In this document: positions 1-7,916 of the stretch, piece after piece
Layout of the letters: the number at the start of each line of letters is the position of its first letter
Position numbering within the stretch: the stretch's first letter is position 1
DNA from: Synechococcus sp. 8F6
Lineage (GTDB): Bacteria; Cyanobacteriota; Cyanobacteriia; PCC-6307; Cyanobiaceae
Length of the DNA: 64,000 bases
NCBI RefSeq assembly: GCF_002252665.1
Contig: NZ_NQKZ01000008.1
Location: 1-64,000 of the forward strand
Reading direction: 5' to 3'
Notes under the pieces: generated by a model
The model's input: only the letters and a program-made list of their open reading frames with translations
Told to the model about the DNA's origin: nothing
Databases searched by the model: none
Translations under genes and position numbers: made by a program

Positions 1-1
1 G

Positions 2-250
2 CAGAACACCAGCCGCCCTGGTGGTTCCGCCATCGATGGCCGCACCACCTGCCACGAGGGTTACGCCAAGTCGATCCACGCCCGCCGCGGCATCGAGAAG
101 GTGTTTGGCTGGATCAAGCAGTGGGGCGGTCTGCGCCAGTTCAAGCTGCGCGGCACCGAAAAGGTGAGCGCAGTGTTTGGCCTGCATGTGATCGCCTACA
201 ACCTGATCCGCTTGGGCAACCTGCTCAAGCCGGCAATGGCGGCGGCATGA
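2..250 (+). CDS. IS5-family transposase, C-terminal fragment
   Basis: An open frame runs from the window edge to a TGA at 248-250 and gives 82 residues of a DDE transposase C-terminus. It contains the AIDGRTT motif, an RGIEKVFGWIK stretch holding the last catalytic Glu, and a LRGTEKV segment followed by IAYNLIR, all typical of the IS5/IS4 DDE_Tnp_1 group. The N-terminal half and the left inverted repeat lie outside the window, so intactness cannot be judged. It reads towards the minus-strand repair/polyketide gene run that starts about 350 bp further on. Confidence 0.8.
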   Translation, partial: QNTSRPGGSAIDGRTTCHEGYAKSIHARRGIEKVFGWIKQWGGLRQFKLRGTEKVSAVFGLHVIAYNLIRLGNLLKPAMAAA

Positions 251-594
251 GCACGTGGTTACCCAGAGGTGTGGCCAGGTGACAGCGATCAAGGAGCCCA
301 AACGGGGCAAAACGGCTGAAATCGGGCGTTCTGAACCGTTGATCCACTGAAAGCCAGCTCGATCAGAACCTGATCACCTCTCAGGAGGGGAAAGCGAGGC
401 CGTTCAGCCCGTTTTTCCGCAAACTCTTAACGGATGCGTGGGCCGTTGTAGAAGCCGCGGTGCGGTTCAAACATCATCTACGCTCGGGGAGGCGTTTGGA
501 ATCGAGCGCCAGAATTCCATCCACTTAAGTCCTTCTCTCTGACTGGTGATGAGGGCGAGCTTCTTAGTAGGACCTCAATTCATCCCTGGTTACG
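251..594. other. Gene-free gap between transposase and helicase, probably holding the IS right end
   Basis: No credible coding region is visible in these 344 bp. The stretch near 400-430 (gttcagcccgtttttccgca) resembles the terminal sequence of IS5-type elements and may be the right inverted repeat, but the left end is not available for comparison. The rest is the 3' flank of the minus-strand helicase gene; no clear terminator hairpin was found. Confidence 0.35.
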
Positions 595-3180
595 TCAGTC
601 GATGTATTGAGTAAGCCCACCTTCTTCGGCGCGCTCAGCCTCCTGGCGCAAGCGCTCCAGGCGCTGCAGCAGCGACTCATTACTCATCCGGTTGTTTAGG
701 CGCTCCGCCAGTAAGGGGAAGGCCAGGGGGCCGGGCCGGGGGGTGCGCTCTAGCTGCAAACTGCATCGCTGCAGCCGCTGCAAGGCCAGGGTGATCCGGG
801 GCAGATCCAGCTGTTCGGTGAGCACTTCCGATCTGGCCTGGGCCAGGAGGCGGTTGGCGGGTTCGTGGCGGCTGAACACGTCGTAGAGCAGGGCGGCACT
901 GATCTGCAGTTGACCGCCGGATTTGGACTGGCCGGGGTAGCCGTTCAGCACCAAGCCGCTGATCTGGGCAATGGCGCGGAAACGCCTCCGGCATAGCTCT
1001 GAGAGGTTGATTGCTTGCTCCAAGTCGTCCTTGAGATTGGTGGCGTCAAGCAGTTCTTCGGCGTGTAGCTCAAATAACTCTTCAAATGGATAGTTTTTAG
1101 GCGCCAGTAGTTCAAAGCCGTAGTCGTTTACCGACACCGTGATCGTGCTGGCTTGGTGACGGGCCAGGCGCCAGGCCCAGAGAAAACCCAGGCCCTCATG
1201 CACAAAGCGCCCCTCAAATGGATAGGCATAGAGGTGGCTGCCTTCGCGGCTGTTGCACACCTCCACCAGCAATTCGTGTTGCCTTGGTAGCCGGGAGAGC
1301 TGCACCTGGCGCTGCAGTAGGGGCTCGAGCGCCACAAGTTCGGGGCTATTGAGCTTGGCTTCTCCCGCCAGGGCGCGGCTGCAACGATCCACTTCGGCGC
1401 GTAGGTGGCGGCTGAGTAGGTCGGAGAGGGCCATCTGGCCGCCTGCCCAGGCGGGCACGGTGTTGCTTTTTTTGGAGCTGGCCTTCACCTGGGCCGTCAT
1501 CTCCCGCAGCCGCACAAACTCCAGCTGCCGGCCCGCGAAGAAGAACACGTCGCCGGCTTTGAGCCGGCCGATGAAGGCCTCTTCCACATGGCCGAGCACG
1601 GCACCGCGCACAAAGCGCACCGTGACGGCTCGGTCGGCGGTGATGGTGCCGATGTGCAGGCGGTGCATCCGGGCGATCGCCTTTTCCTTTACGAAATAGA
1701 GATCGCCATCGCGCTCGAGCTTGCGGTAACGCGGATAGGCACCAAGGCAGTCGCCGCCGTGCTCGAGGAAGCGCAGACACCACTGCCAGTCGGCATCGCT
1801 GAGCTGCCGATAGCTCCAGGCCGTGCGCACCGCCGCCAGCTCCTGGGCCGGTTCGAAGCCCGGCCCGCAGGCCAGGCTGGTGAGGTGCTGGAGCAGCACG
1901 TCGATCGGGGCCGTTGGCGGCCGGCGCTCCTCCACCAAACCCGCGGCCAGGCCCCGCCGCAGGGCGCTCAGCTCCAGCAGCTCGAGAGCATGGGTGGGCA
2001 TGAACAGCACCTGGGAGGTGCCGCCGGGGCTGTGGGCGCTGCGGCCGGCCCGCTGCAACAGCCGCGCCACGTTTTTGGCCGAGCCGATCTGCACCACCCG
2101 CTCCACCGGCTGAAAGTCGACGCCCAGATCCAGGGAGCTGGTGGCCACCACCCAGCGCAGGGCCCCATTTTTGACGCCTGCCTCGATCGCTTCGCGCTCG
2201 GCCCGGTCGATGGCGCTGTGGTGCAGGGCCAGGGCGCCCTCCATCTCCGGGCAGGCATAGCGCAGGCACTGGTGCCAGCGCTCGGCCTGGTTGCGGGTGT
2301 TGGTGAACAGCAGGGTGGACACCCCTGGCTCCAGCGCCGCCACCAGTTCCTCGTACATGCGCAGGCCCAGGTGGCCGGCCCAGGGAAAGCCGTCGATGCT
2401 CTCGGGCAGCAGGCTGCGGATCGCCGTGGCCCGGGCGATCGGTGCCGTAATCAGGCAGGGCTCGGGGCCAGTGCCAAGGGCGGTTTGAGCCGCTTCCTCA
2501 AGGTTGCCGATCGTGGCGCTGATCGCCCAGGTGCGCAGGCCGGGCCGCAGCCGCCGCAGCCAGCTCAGGCAGAGCTCGGTTTGGCTGCCGCGCTTGCTGC
2601 CCATCAGCTCGTGCCACTCATCCAGCACCACCGCCTGGAGCCCGCTGAACAGCTCCGTCGCCTTGGGATTGGCCAGTAGCAGCGCCAGTGATTCCGGGGT
2701 GGTGATCAGGATCTGGGGCGGGCTGCGCAGCTGCCGGGTGCGTGCGCTGCTGGCGGTGTCGCCATTGCGGATGCCCACCTGCAGCGGCCAGCCCATGGCT
2801 TCGATCGGTTGCTGGATGGCGAGGGCGAGATCGCGGCTGAGGGCGCGCAGGGGGGTGATGTAGAGCAGCCGCAGGCCCTGGATGTTGGTTTGGGGTGTGG
2901 TGGTGCGTCGGGGGCGCTTGTTGTTTTCAGACTCTCCCTGTTTCTGTACGGTCTGTACGCAATCCTGGAGACGGCGCTGCGTTGTGTCTGCCCCCTGCAC
3001 GGCGAGCATCTCGGCGATCGGACCCATCACGGCGGCATAGGTCTTGCCGGAGCCGGTGGGCACCTGGATCAGGCCGCTCCTGCCCTCCAGGTAGGCCTGC
3101 CAGCTCTGGCGTTGGAAGGGCAGCGGCGTCCAGCCCTGCTGGCTGAACCAGGCCTCGATCGGCGCCATGGACAGCGTCAT
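595..3180 (-). CDS. Ligase-associated Lhr-like DExH-box helicase
   Basis: This 861-residue SF2 helicase of the Lhr type is the form often encoded with an ATP-dependent ligase and an MBL-fold exonuclease. Walker A (PTGSGKT, about 41-47), a DEWH box (187-190), motif III SAT (221-223) and motif VI (QRAGRSAH) are intact, and a C-terminal Lhr/winged-helix region follows. The ATG at 3180 overlaps the stop of the upstream polyketide synthase (ATGA, 3177-3180), suggesting translational coupling; a second ATG lies at 3168. A polar insertion of about 40 residues (62-99, rich in Gln, Arg, Thr) separates motif I from motif Ia and is probably a surface loop. An in-frame extension upstream to 3927 is antisense readthrough and was not used. 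A role in DNA repair is inferred from the family. Confidence 0.88.
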   Translation of the reverse strand: MTLSMAPIEAWFSQQGWTPLPFQRQSWQAYLEGRSGLIQVPTGSGKTYAAVMGPIAEMLAVQGADTTQRRLQDCVQTVQKQGESENNKRPRRTTTPQTNIQGLRLLYITPLRALSRDLALAIQQPIEAMGWPLQVGIRNGDTASSARTRQLRSPPQILITTPESLALLLANPKATELFSGLQAVVLDEWHELMGSKRGSQTELCLSWLRRLRPGLRTWAISATIGNLEEAAQTALGTGPEPCLITAPIARATAIRSLLPESIDGFPWAGHLGLRMYEELVAALEPGVSTLLFTNTRNQAERWHQCLRYACPEMEGALALHHSAIDRAEREAIEAGVKNGALRWVVATSSLDLGVDFQPVERVVQIGSAKNVARLLQRAGRSAHSPGGTSQVLFMPTHALELLELSALRRGLAAGLVEERRPPTAPIDVLLQHLTSLACGPGFEPAQELAAVRTAWSYRQLSDADWQWCLRFLEHGGDCLGAYPRYRKLERDGDLYFVKEKAIARMHRLHIGTITADRAVTVRFVRGAVLGHVEEAFIGRLKAGDVFFFAGRQLEFVRLREMTAQVKASSKKSNTVPAWAGGQMALSDLLSRHLRAEVDRCSRALAGEAKLNSPELVALEPLLQRQVQLSRLPRQHELLVEVCNSREGSHLYAYPFEGRFVHEGLGFLWAWRLARHQASTITVSVNDYGFELLAPKNYPFEELFELHAEELLDATNLKDDLEQAINLSELCRRRFRAIAQISGLVLNGYPGQSKSGGQLQISAALLYDVFSRHEPANRLLAQARSEVLTEQLDLPRITLALQRLQRCSLQLERTPRPGPLAFPLLAERLNNRMSNESLLQRLERLRQEAERAEEGGLTQYID

Positions 3181-4283
3181 GCAGCGGCCAGCTCCAGCAG
3201 GGCCACCTCGGCGCAGAGCCCCGGCCCAAAGGCCAGGGCCAGGCACGGGCCGGGAACCGCCGCCTGGCGCAGGCGATCGAGGATGAACAGGATCGTGGCC
3301 GACGACATGTTGCCGTGCTCCTGCAGCACGGCCTGGGATGTGGCGATCTGGTGGGGCTCCAGCTGGAGGGCGGCGGCGCAGGCCTGCAGGATGCGCGGGC
3401 CGCCGGGGTGCACTGCCCAGCTGGCGATCTCCGCCAGGCGGAGGTGTCTGGGGTGCAGCCAGTGCTCGAGCCAGGGACCCAGCTGGGCGGCCACCGCCTC
3501 CGGCACCTTCGAGGAGAGGCCCATCTCGAAGCCGTGGTCGCCGATCTGCCAGTGCATCAAGTCGGCGGTGTGGGGGATCACGGTGGAGCCAGTGGCCAGC
3601 AGGTTGAGGAGGGAGCCAGGGCAGGGGCTGGGGTTGGCGGGCTTGGCGGTGGCCACCAGGGCGGCCGCCCCATCGGCAAACAGGGCATTGGCCACCACCT
3701 TCTCCGGATCCCAGCCGTAATACAGGTGCAGGCTGCATAGCTCCACCGCACAGAGCAGCACCACCGCCTCGGCATCCGCCTCCACGAAGGCCTGGGCCAC
3801 CCGCAGACCGTTGAGGGCACCGTGGCAGCCCATGAAACCCACGTGGGTGCGCTGCACCCCCGGATCCAGGCCGAGCTGGTGGATCAGGGCCAGATCCAAT
3901 CCCGGCGCCTGGAAGCCCGTGCAGCACACGGTGATCAGATGGGTGATCCGGGGGGCTTCGATCGCCGCATCAGCCAGGGCGCCGCGCACCGCGTCCAGGG
4001 CCAGAGGAGCGGCATGGTCGGCGAATGCGGCCATGCGGGCGGCCGTGGTGGGGCTCTGGTTGCCGTAGAAGGGCAGCCGCTCGTCGCTGGGCTGCTGGTT
4101 GGCGTTGCCCGTGGCCAGCACGCTGCCGCGCTGGCGCACCTGGGTGCGGCCCTGGATCCGCCGCACCAGGGCGGCCCGGCTGCCGTTGTCGGCACTCACC
4201 CGTTCCGCCAGGGCCATGGCTTCGGCCTGGTTCAGCTGGTGGGGCGGAGTGGCGGTGCCGATGCCGCGGATGCTCAGGGGCAT
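3177..4283 (-). CDS. Type III polyketide synthase (chalcone/alkylresorcinol synthase-like)
   Basis: A 368-residue, full-length homodimeric type III PKS. The catalytic Cys lies in GFMGCHGALNG (C153), the His in WAVHPGGPRI (H292) and the Asn in HGNMSSAT (N325), so the triad is complete. The MHWQIGDHGFEMGLS block is typical of the bacterial thiolase-fold clade. These enzymes extend an acyl starter with malonyl-CoA and cyclise it to a resorcinol or pyrone. It follows an FAD oxidoreductase (10 bp overlap) and a methyltransferase, the gene set expected for O-methylated or hydroxylated alkylresorcinols such as the hierridins reported from Cyanobium. The product assignment is inference; the enzyme class is secure. 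Its stop overlaps the start of the helicase. Confidence 0.9.
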   Translation of the reverse strand: MPLSIRGIGTATPPHQLNQAEAMALAERVSADNGSRAALVRRIQGRTQVRQRGSVLATGNANQQPSDERLPFYGNQSPTTAARMAAFADHAAPLALDAVRGALADAAIEAPRITHLITVCCTGFQAPGLDLALIHQLGLDPGVQRTHVGFMGCHGALNGLRVAQAFVEADAEAVVLLCAVELCSLHLYYGWDPEKVVANALFADGAAALVATAKPANPSPCPGSLLNLLATGSTVIPHTADLMHWQIGDHGFEMGLSSKVPEAVAAQLGPWLEHWLHPRHLRLAEIASWAVHPGGPRILQACAAALQLEPHQIATSQAVLQEHGNMSSATILFILDRLRQAAVPGPCLALAFGPGLCAEVALLELAAA

Positions 4284-5461
4284 GGCGACACCTGCAGGGA
4301 GGGGACAGTCACATGGTTGAGCTGGGCCACCAGCTGCTCGGCGACGGCCGGCAGGTGTTGGCTGACGCCAAAGGCCAGGGCTGTGGCCCCCGGCTGGCGC
4401 AACAGCAGGGCCAGGCCGCGGCAGAGCCGTTGGCGGCGGCCAATCTGCTGGCGCAGCTCCCGCTGCCAGCGGCGCTCCAGGGCTGGGCTCCAGCACTCCA
4501 GCCCCGCCAGTACGAGGGGCGCCGCGGCAGCGCCGGCGGTGAGGGCCCAGGCCATGCCTTCGCCGGTGAAGGGCTCCACATAGCCCGCCGCGTCGCCCAG
4601 CACCAGAAAGCGCTCGCCAGCCACCACCGCGGCGCGACGGCTGAGGGCGGGGGTGAGCTGCCAGCGCGCCTGCTCCAGCCCCATCGGGATCGGGAAGCCG
4701 GCGCTCGCCAGCACCGTTCGGGCTGCAGCGGCTGCACCGCTGCTGCTGCTTGGGCCAGGACACTGGATTGCCTGGCGATCGAAGGCCGCCGCCAGGTTGA
4801 GCTGGCCATCCTCGCGCCGCACCAGGCCCACGTAGCCCTCGCGGCCGATGGCCATGTGGATGCGGCCGGACGGATAGGCGGCCGCCGCGTCCGGCAGCAC
4901 GCAGCCCGCCCCGATCCGGGAGTGACGCTGGATGATCGGGGCACCGGCCTCGCCGGCGGGGATGCAGCGCTGGGCCAGGCCGGCGGCCACCAGCACCACC
5001 TTGGCCCGCACCGATTGGGACTGGCGACTGCCGCGCTCGTGCAGCGTCACGGTCCGTCCGGTGGCGTCTGCCGGGCCCAGCTGGGCCGTGGTGCTGGCCC
5101 GGAAGCTGGCACCTGCGGTGATCGACGCCTGCACCAGGGCCTGGTCGAACCGCTCCCGCGACAGGGCGCGGCCATCGGGCAGGGCCAGTGACGCCTCCTG
5201 GCCCCGGTGGCCCAGTTGCAGCCGCTGCAGCGGCACACCACCCTGGCTCTCGATCAGCTGGCCCTGCCCCACCGCCGCCAGCACCGCCTGGGCCTGGGCA
5301 TTGAGGCAGCAGCCACACACCTTCCAGCGGGGAAAGGCCCGCTTCTCCACCAGCAACACCCGCAGCCCCCGCTGGGCCAGATCCAGGGCCGCCAGGCCAC
5401 CGGCCGGGCCTGCCCCCACCACCACCACATCCCAGCCGTTGGCATGCTGCAACTCAGCCAT
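4274..5461 (-). CDS. FAD-dependent oxidoreductase of the phenolic-lipid cassette
   Basis: This 395-residue flavoprotein resembles geranylgeranyl reductases and aromatic hydroxylases. It begins with a Rossmann dinucleotide fold (VVVVGAGPAGG, about 13-22) and has a Cys-rich WKVCGCCLN segment and a second FAD motif (VLGDAAGYVEPFTGEG). It probably hydroxylates or oxidises the type III PKS product, as the flavoprotein does in the Streptomyces srsABC phenolic-lipid operon (analogy only). The ATG at 5461 overlaps the upstream methyltransferase by 8 bp, and its 3' end overlaps the PKS start by 10 bp, so the three genes are almost certainly one transcript. The substrate cannot be read from the sequence. 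Confidence 0.82.
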   Translation of the reverse strand: MAELQHANGWDVVVVGAGPAGGLAALDLAQRGLRVLLVEKRAFPRWKVCGCCLNAQAQAVLAAVGQGQLIESQGGVPLQRLQLGHRGQEASLALPDGRALSRERFDQALVQASITAGASFRASTTAQLGPADATGRTVTLHERGSRQSQSVRAKVVLVAAGLAQRCIPAGEAGAPIIQRHSRIGAGCVLPDAAAAYPSGRIHMAIGREGYVGLVRREDGQLNLAAAFDRQAIQCPGPSSSSGAAAAARTVLASAGFPIPMGLEQARWQLTPALSRRAAVVAGERFLVLGDAAGYVEPFTGEGMAWALTAGAAAAPLVLAGLECWSPALERRWQRELRQQIGRRQRLCRGLALLLRQPGATALAFGVSQHLPAVAEQLVAQLNHVTVPSLQVSPCP

Positions 5462-6221
5462 GGCCTTGCTCCAGGCCACGCTCCCAGCGCAACAGATAAC
5501 GCTCGGGCCAGCAGCGCTGCAGGGAGGATCCAGCGAGTCCGGCCCGCTCGGCCATCGCCAGCACCTCCGCCGGTTGAAAGGCGGCGCGCACCGAGAGGAG
5601 CCCATCGGTGTGCACCACCCAGGAGCGGCTGAGCAGGCGGGTGCCGGTCCAGGCCAGGGCATACCCCAGGCGGCTGCGGATCAGGTCGTTCACCAGCACC
5701 AGGTGGAGGGCCCGCTGGGCCATCAGCGCCAGCAGCCGCTCGGCATCGGCGTCGGGGAGGTGGTGCAGAAACAGCGAACAGAACACCACGTCGGCTTCGC
5801 CCGGCGCTGGGGGAGCGGCGAGGGCATCGGCGCAGAAGAACTCCACCGGCGCGCCGCGCCGTTGGGCATTGGCCTCGGCGATTCGCACCGCCTCTGGGTT
5901 GAGGTCGCAGGCGCGCAGCTCCAGGGCCAGGCCTCGGCGCTGGGCCATCAGGGCCAGATCGATGGCGGTGTCGCCGCCACCGCAGGCCAGCTCCAGCACC
6001 TGCAGGGGTGCGCCACCCCGGCGGCGGGCCAGCGCCTCAATCGGTTTCAGCAGGCTCGCCGCCAGGCCGCTGATGCGATTGATGCGTCGCAGCCCGGCCA
6101 GGGCACGGGCGTGCTCGGCCGGATCCAGCCCCGGCTGATCCATCACCTCCGGTTGGCGATCGCGCCGCTGCAGGCCCTGGCCCGGTGGCGTGGCGGAGGG
6201 CGTGGGCGCAGCCGTGGGCAT
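5454..6221 (-). CDS. Class I SAM-dependent methyltransferase of the phenolic-lipid cassette
   Basis: A 255-residue protein with SAM-binding motif I (VLELACGGGDTAIDL, about residues 75-88), an acidic turn after strand 2 (ACDLNPEAV) and a post-II segment (VVFCSLFLHHL). The ATG at 6221 was chosen; an internal ATG at 6143 (MDQPGLDP) would remove a Pro/Gln-rich leader of 26 residues and may be the true start. It overlaps the following FAD oxidoreductase by 8 bp and lies 58 bp downstream of the DNA ligase. Together with the oxidoreductase and the PKS it suggests O- or C-methylation of an alkylresorcinol. The alternative, a stand-alone small-molecule methyltransferase, is less likely given the overlap. 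Confidence 0.8.
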   Translation of the reverse strand: MPTAAPTPSATPPGQGLQRRDRQPEVMDQPGLDPAEHARALAGLRRINRISGLAASLLKPIEALARRRGGAPLQVLELACGGGDTAIDLALMAQRRGLALELRACDLNPEAVRIAEANAQRRGAPVEFFCADALAAPPAPGEADVVFCSLFLHHLPDADAERLLALMAQRALHLVLVNDLIRSRLGYALAWTGTRLLSRSWVVHTDGLLSVRAAFQPAEVLAMAERAGLAGSSLQRCWPERYLLRWERGLEQGHG

Positions 6222-6279
6222 GGGCTCAGCCGAGGGATTCAGTCCATGATGGGCAGGTTGCGATCGATGTTGCGGTGCC

Positions 6280-7914
6280 TCAGGGCTGCAGCAGCGCCAG
6301 GGCACTGGCGAGGGTGTCGGCCTCACAGGCCGGTTTGTCGTGGCGCCAGCGGCGGATGCGGGGAAAGCGCACGGCCAGGCCGCTCTTGTGGCGCGGTGAG
6401 TGCTGCAGCCCTTCGAAGGCCAGCTCGAACACCTGCTGCGGCTCCACGGCCCGCACCGGGCCGAAGCGCTCGCTGGTGTGCTGACGGATCCAGCGGTCCA
6501 GGGCTGTGATCTCGCCATCGTCGAGGCCGGAGTAGGCCTTGGCGAAGCTCACGAGTTCGCCCTCCCCGTTCCACAACCCGAAGGTGTAGTCGGTGAACAG
6601 GTTGGCGCGGCGACCGCTGCCGGCCTGGGCGTAGAGCAGCACCGCATCAAGGGTGTAGGGATCGCGCTTGTGCTTCCACCAATGGCCGCGTTTGCGGCCG
6701 GCCAGGTAGGGCGACGCCAGCGCCTTGAGCATCAGGCCCTCGGCGGCGGCGGTGCTGGCCTGCTGGCGCAGCGGCTCGAGCTGTGTCCAGCTGTCCAGGG
6801 GGAGTCGGGGGGACAGGCGCAGGAGCCTGGCTTCCGGGGTTGGTGTCGTCTGCTGGAGCTGCTGGTGGAGCTCCTCCAGGGCGGCCCGGCGTTGGTTCAG
6901 GGGCCTGGGGCGCCAGTCTTCGCCCCCTCGCTCCAGCAGGTCGTAGGCCACAAAGCTGGCCGGGCACTCCGCCAGCAGCTTGCGGCCCGGTGCCTTGCGG
7001 CCGAGGCGACGCTGCAGCTGGGCAAAGGGGGCCGGGCGCTCGATGCCCTGGGGCCACACGAGCACCTCGCCGTCGAGCACGGTGCCCTCGTCCAGGCAGC
7101 CGGCCGCCGCGATCAATTCCGGAAAGGCGGCGTTGATCAGCTCCTCGCCGCGGCTCCACAGAAAGCTCTCGCCGCTGCGGCGGATCAGTTGGCCGCGGAT
7201 GCCGTCGAATTTCCACTCCGCCAGCCAGGCGCTGCTGGGGCCGGGTAGGGGCGCGGCGCCGTCGGGGAGTTCCAGCGGTGCGGCCAGAAAAAACGGATAG
7301 GGCCGGCTGGGCAACGCTGCGCCTTGGTCGGTTGGGGCCAGCAGGGCGAGAAAGACCTCGGCGCTGGCCTCAAAGCCCCCCATCAACCGGTGCTGCAACA
7401 GAGCTTCCTCCAGGCCGCTCAGGCGTGCCAGGGCCCGCAGCACCAGGCCCTGGGCCACACCCACCCGCAGGCCGCCGGTGAGCAGCTTGTTGGCCACCAG
7501 CAGCTCGCCGGGGCTCAGGCCCTGCCACAGCTGCCGCACGGCTTCGGCCTGCGCGGCCCCGTCCAGGGCTGCGGCGGCAGGTAACAGCTCCGCCATCCAG
7601 TGGTGGAGGGGTCGGTCCGCCCGTGCCTCCTGGTCGGAGGGCTGCCAAAGCAGCGCGATGGTTTCGGCCGAGTCGCCAACGTGGGCGTAGCAGTCGTCAA
7701 ACAGCCATTCCGGGATGGGGGAGCCCTCCAGGCAGATCTGGCGCAGCCGCCGTCCGGTGATCAGGCGCTTGCCCTGCTTGCCCAGCAACACGTGCAGGGC
7801 CCAGGCGGCATCGGCCGGATCGGCGCTGGCGAAGTAGGCGGCCAGGGCTGCGACCCGGGCACCCGTGCCGCTGCTCCCATCGAGCTCGCTGTAGAGCGCG
7901 GCGAAACGGCGCAT
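6280..7914 (-). CDS. ATP-dependent DNA ligase (ligase-associated repair cluster)
   Basis: A 544-residue ATP-dependent DNA ligase with an N-terminal DNA-binding domain (about 1-200), then the adenylation domain with motif I EWKFDGIRGQ (nucleophile K235), DGEVLVW (motif III), EGLMLK (motif IV) and WWKHKRD (motif V), and a C-terminal OB fold. The family seals nicks in double-stranded DNA; cyanobacteria also carry NAD-dependent LigA for replication, so this is probably a repair enzyme. It lies 2 bp downstream of the MBL-fold exonuclease, the known ligase-associated pair. The third usual partner, the Lhr-like helicase, is separated from it by the three phenolic-lipid genes. Confidence 0.92.
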   Translation of the reverse strand: MRRFAALYSELDGSSGTGARVAALAAYFASADPADAAWALHVLLGKQGKRLITGRRLRQICLEGSPIPEWLFDDCYAHVGDSAETIALLWQPSDQEARADRPLHHWMAELLPAAAALDGAAQAEAVRQLWQGLSPGELLVANKLLTGGLRVGVAQGLVLRALARLSGLEEALLQHRLMGGFEASAEVFLALLAPTDQGAALPSRPYPFFLAAPLELPDGAAPLPGPSSAWLAEWKFDGIRGQLIRRSGESFLWSRGEELINAAFPELIAAAGCLDEGTVLDGEVLVWPQGIERPAPFAQLQRRLGRKAPGRKLLAECPASFVAYDLLERGGEDWRPRPLNQRRAALEELHQQLQQTTPTPEARLLRLSPRLPLDSWTQLEPLRQQASTAAAEGLMLKALASPYLAGRKRGHWWKHKRDPYTLDAVLLYAQAGSGRRANLFTDYTFGLWNGEGELVSFAKAYSGLDDGEITALDRWIRQHTSERFGPVRAVEPQQVFELAFEGLQHSPRHKSGLAVRFPRIRRWRHDKPACEADTLASALALLQP

Positions 7915-7916
7915 GG

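Noticed and set aside
3181-3927. Upstream extension of the helicase reading frame to 3927
   Set aside because: It runs in another frame over the polyketide synthase, is Gly/Pro/Arg-rich, and the ATGA junction at 3177-3180 explains the real start.
4025-5191. Long plus-strand frame opposite the FAD oxidoreductase
   Set aside because: Antisense frame of a GC-rich gene; Arg/Gly/Ala-rich composition and no recognisable domain.
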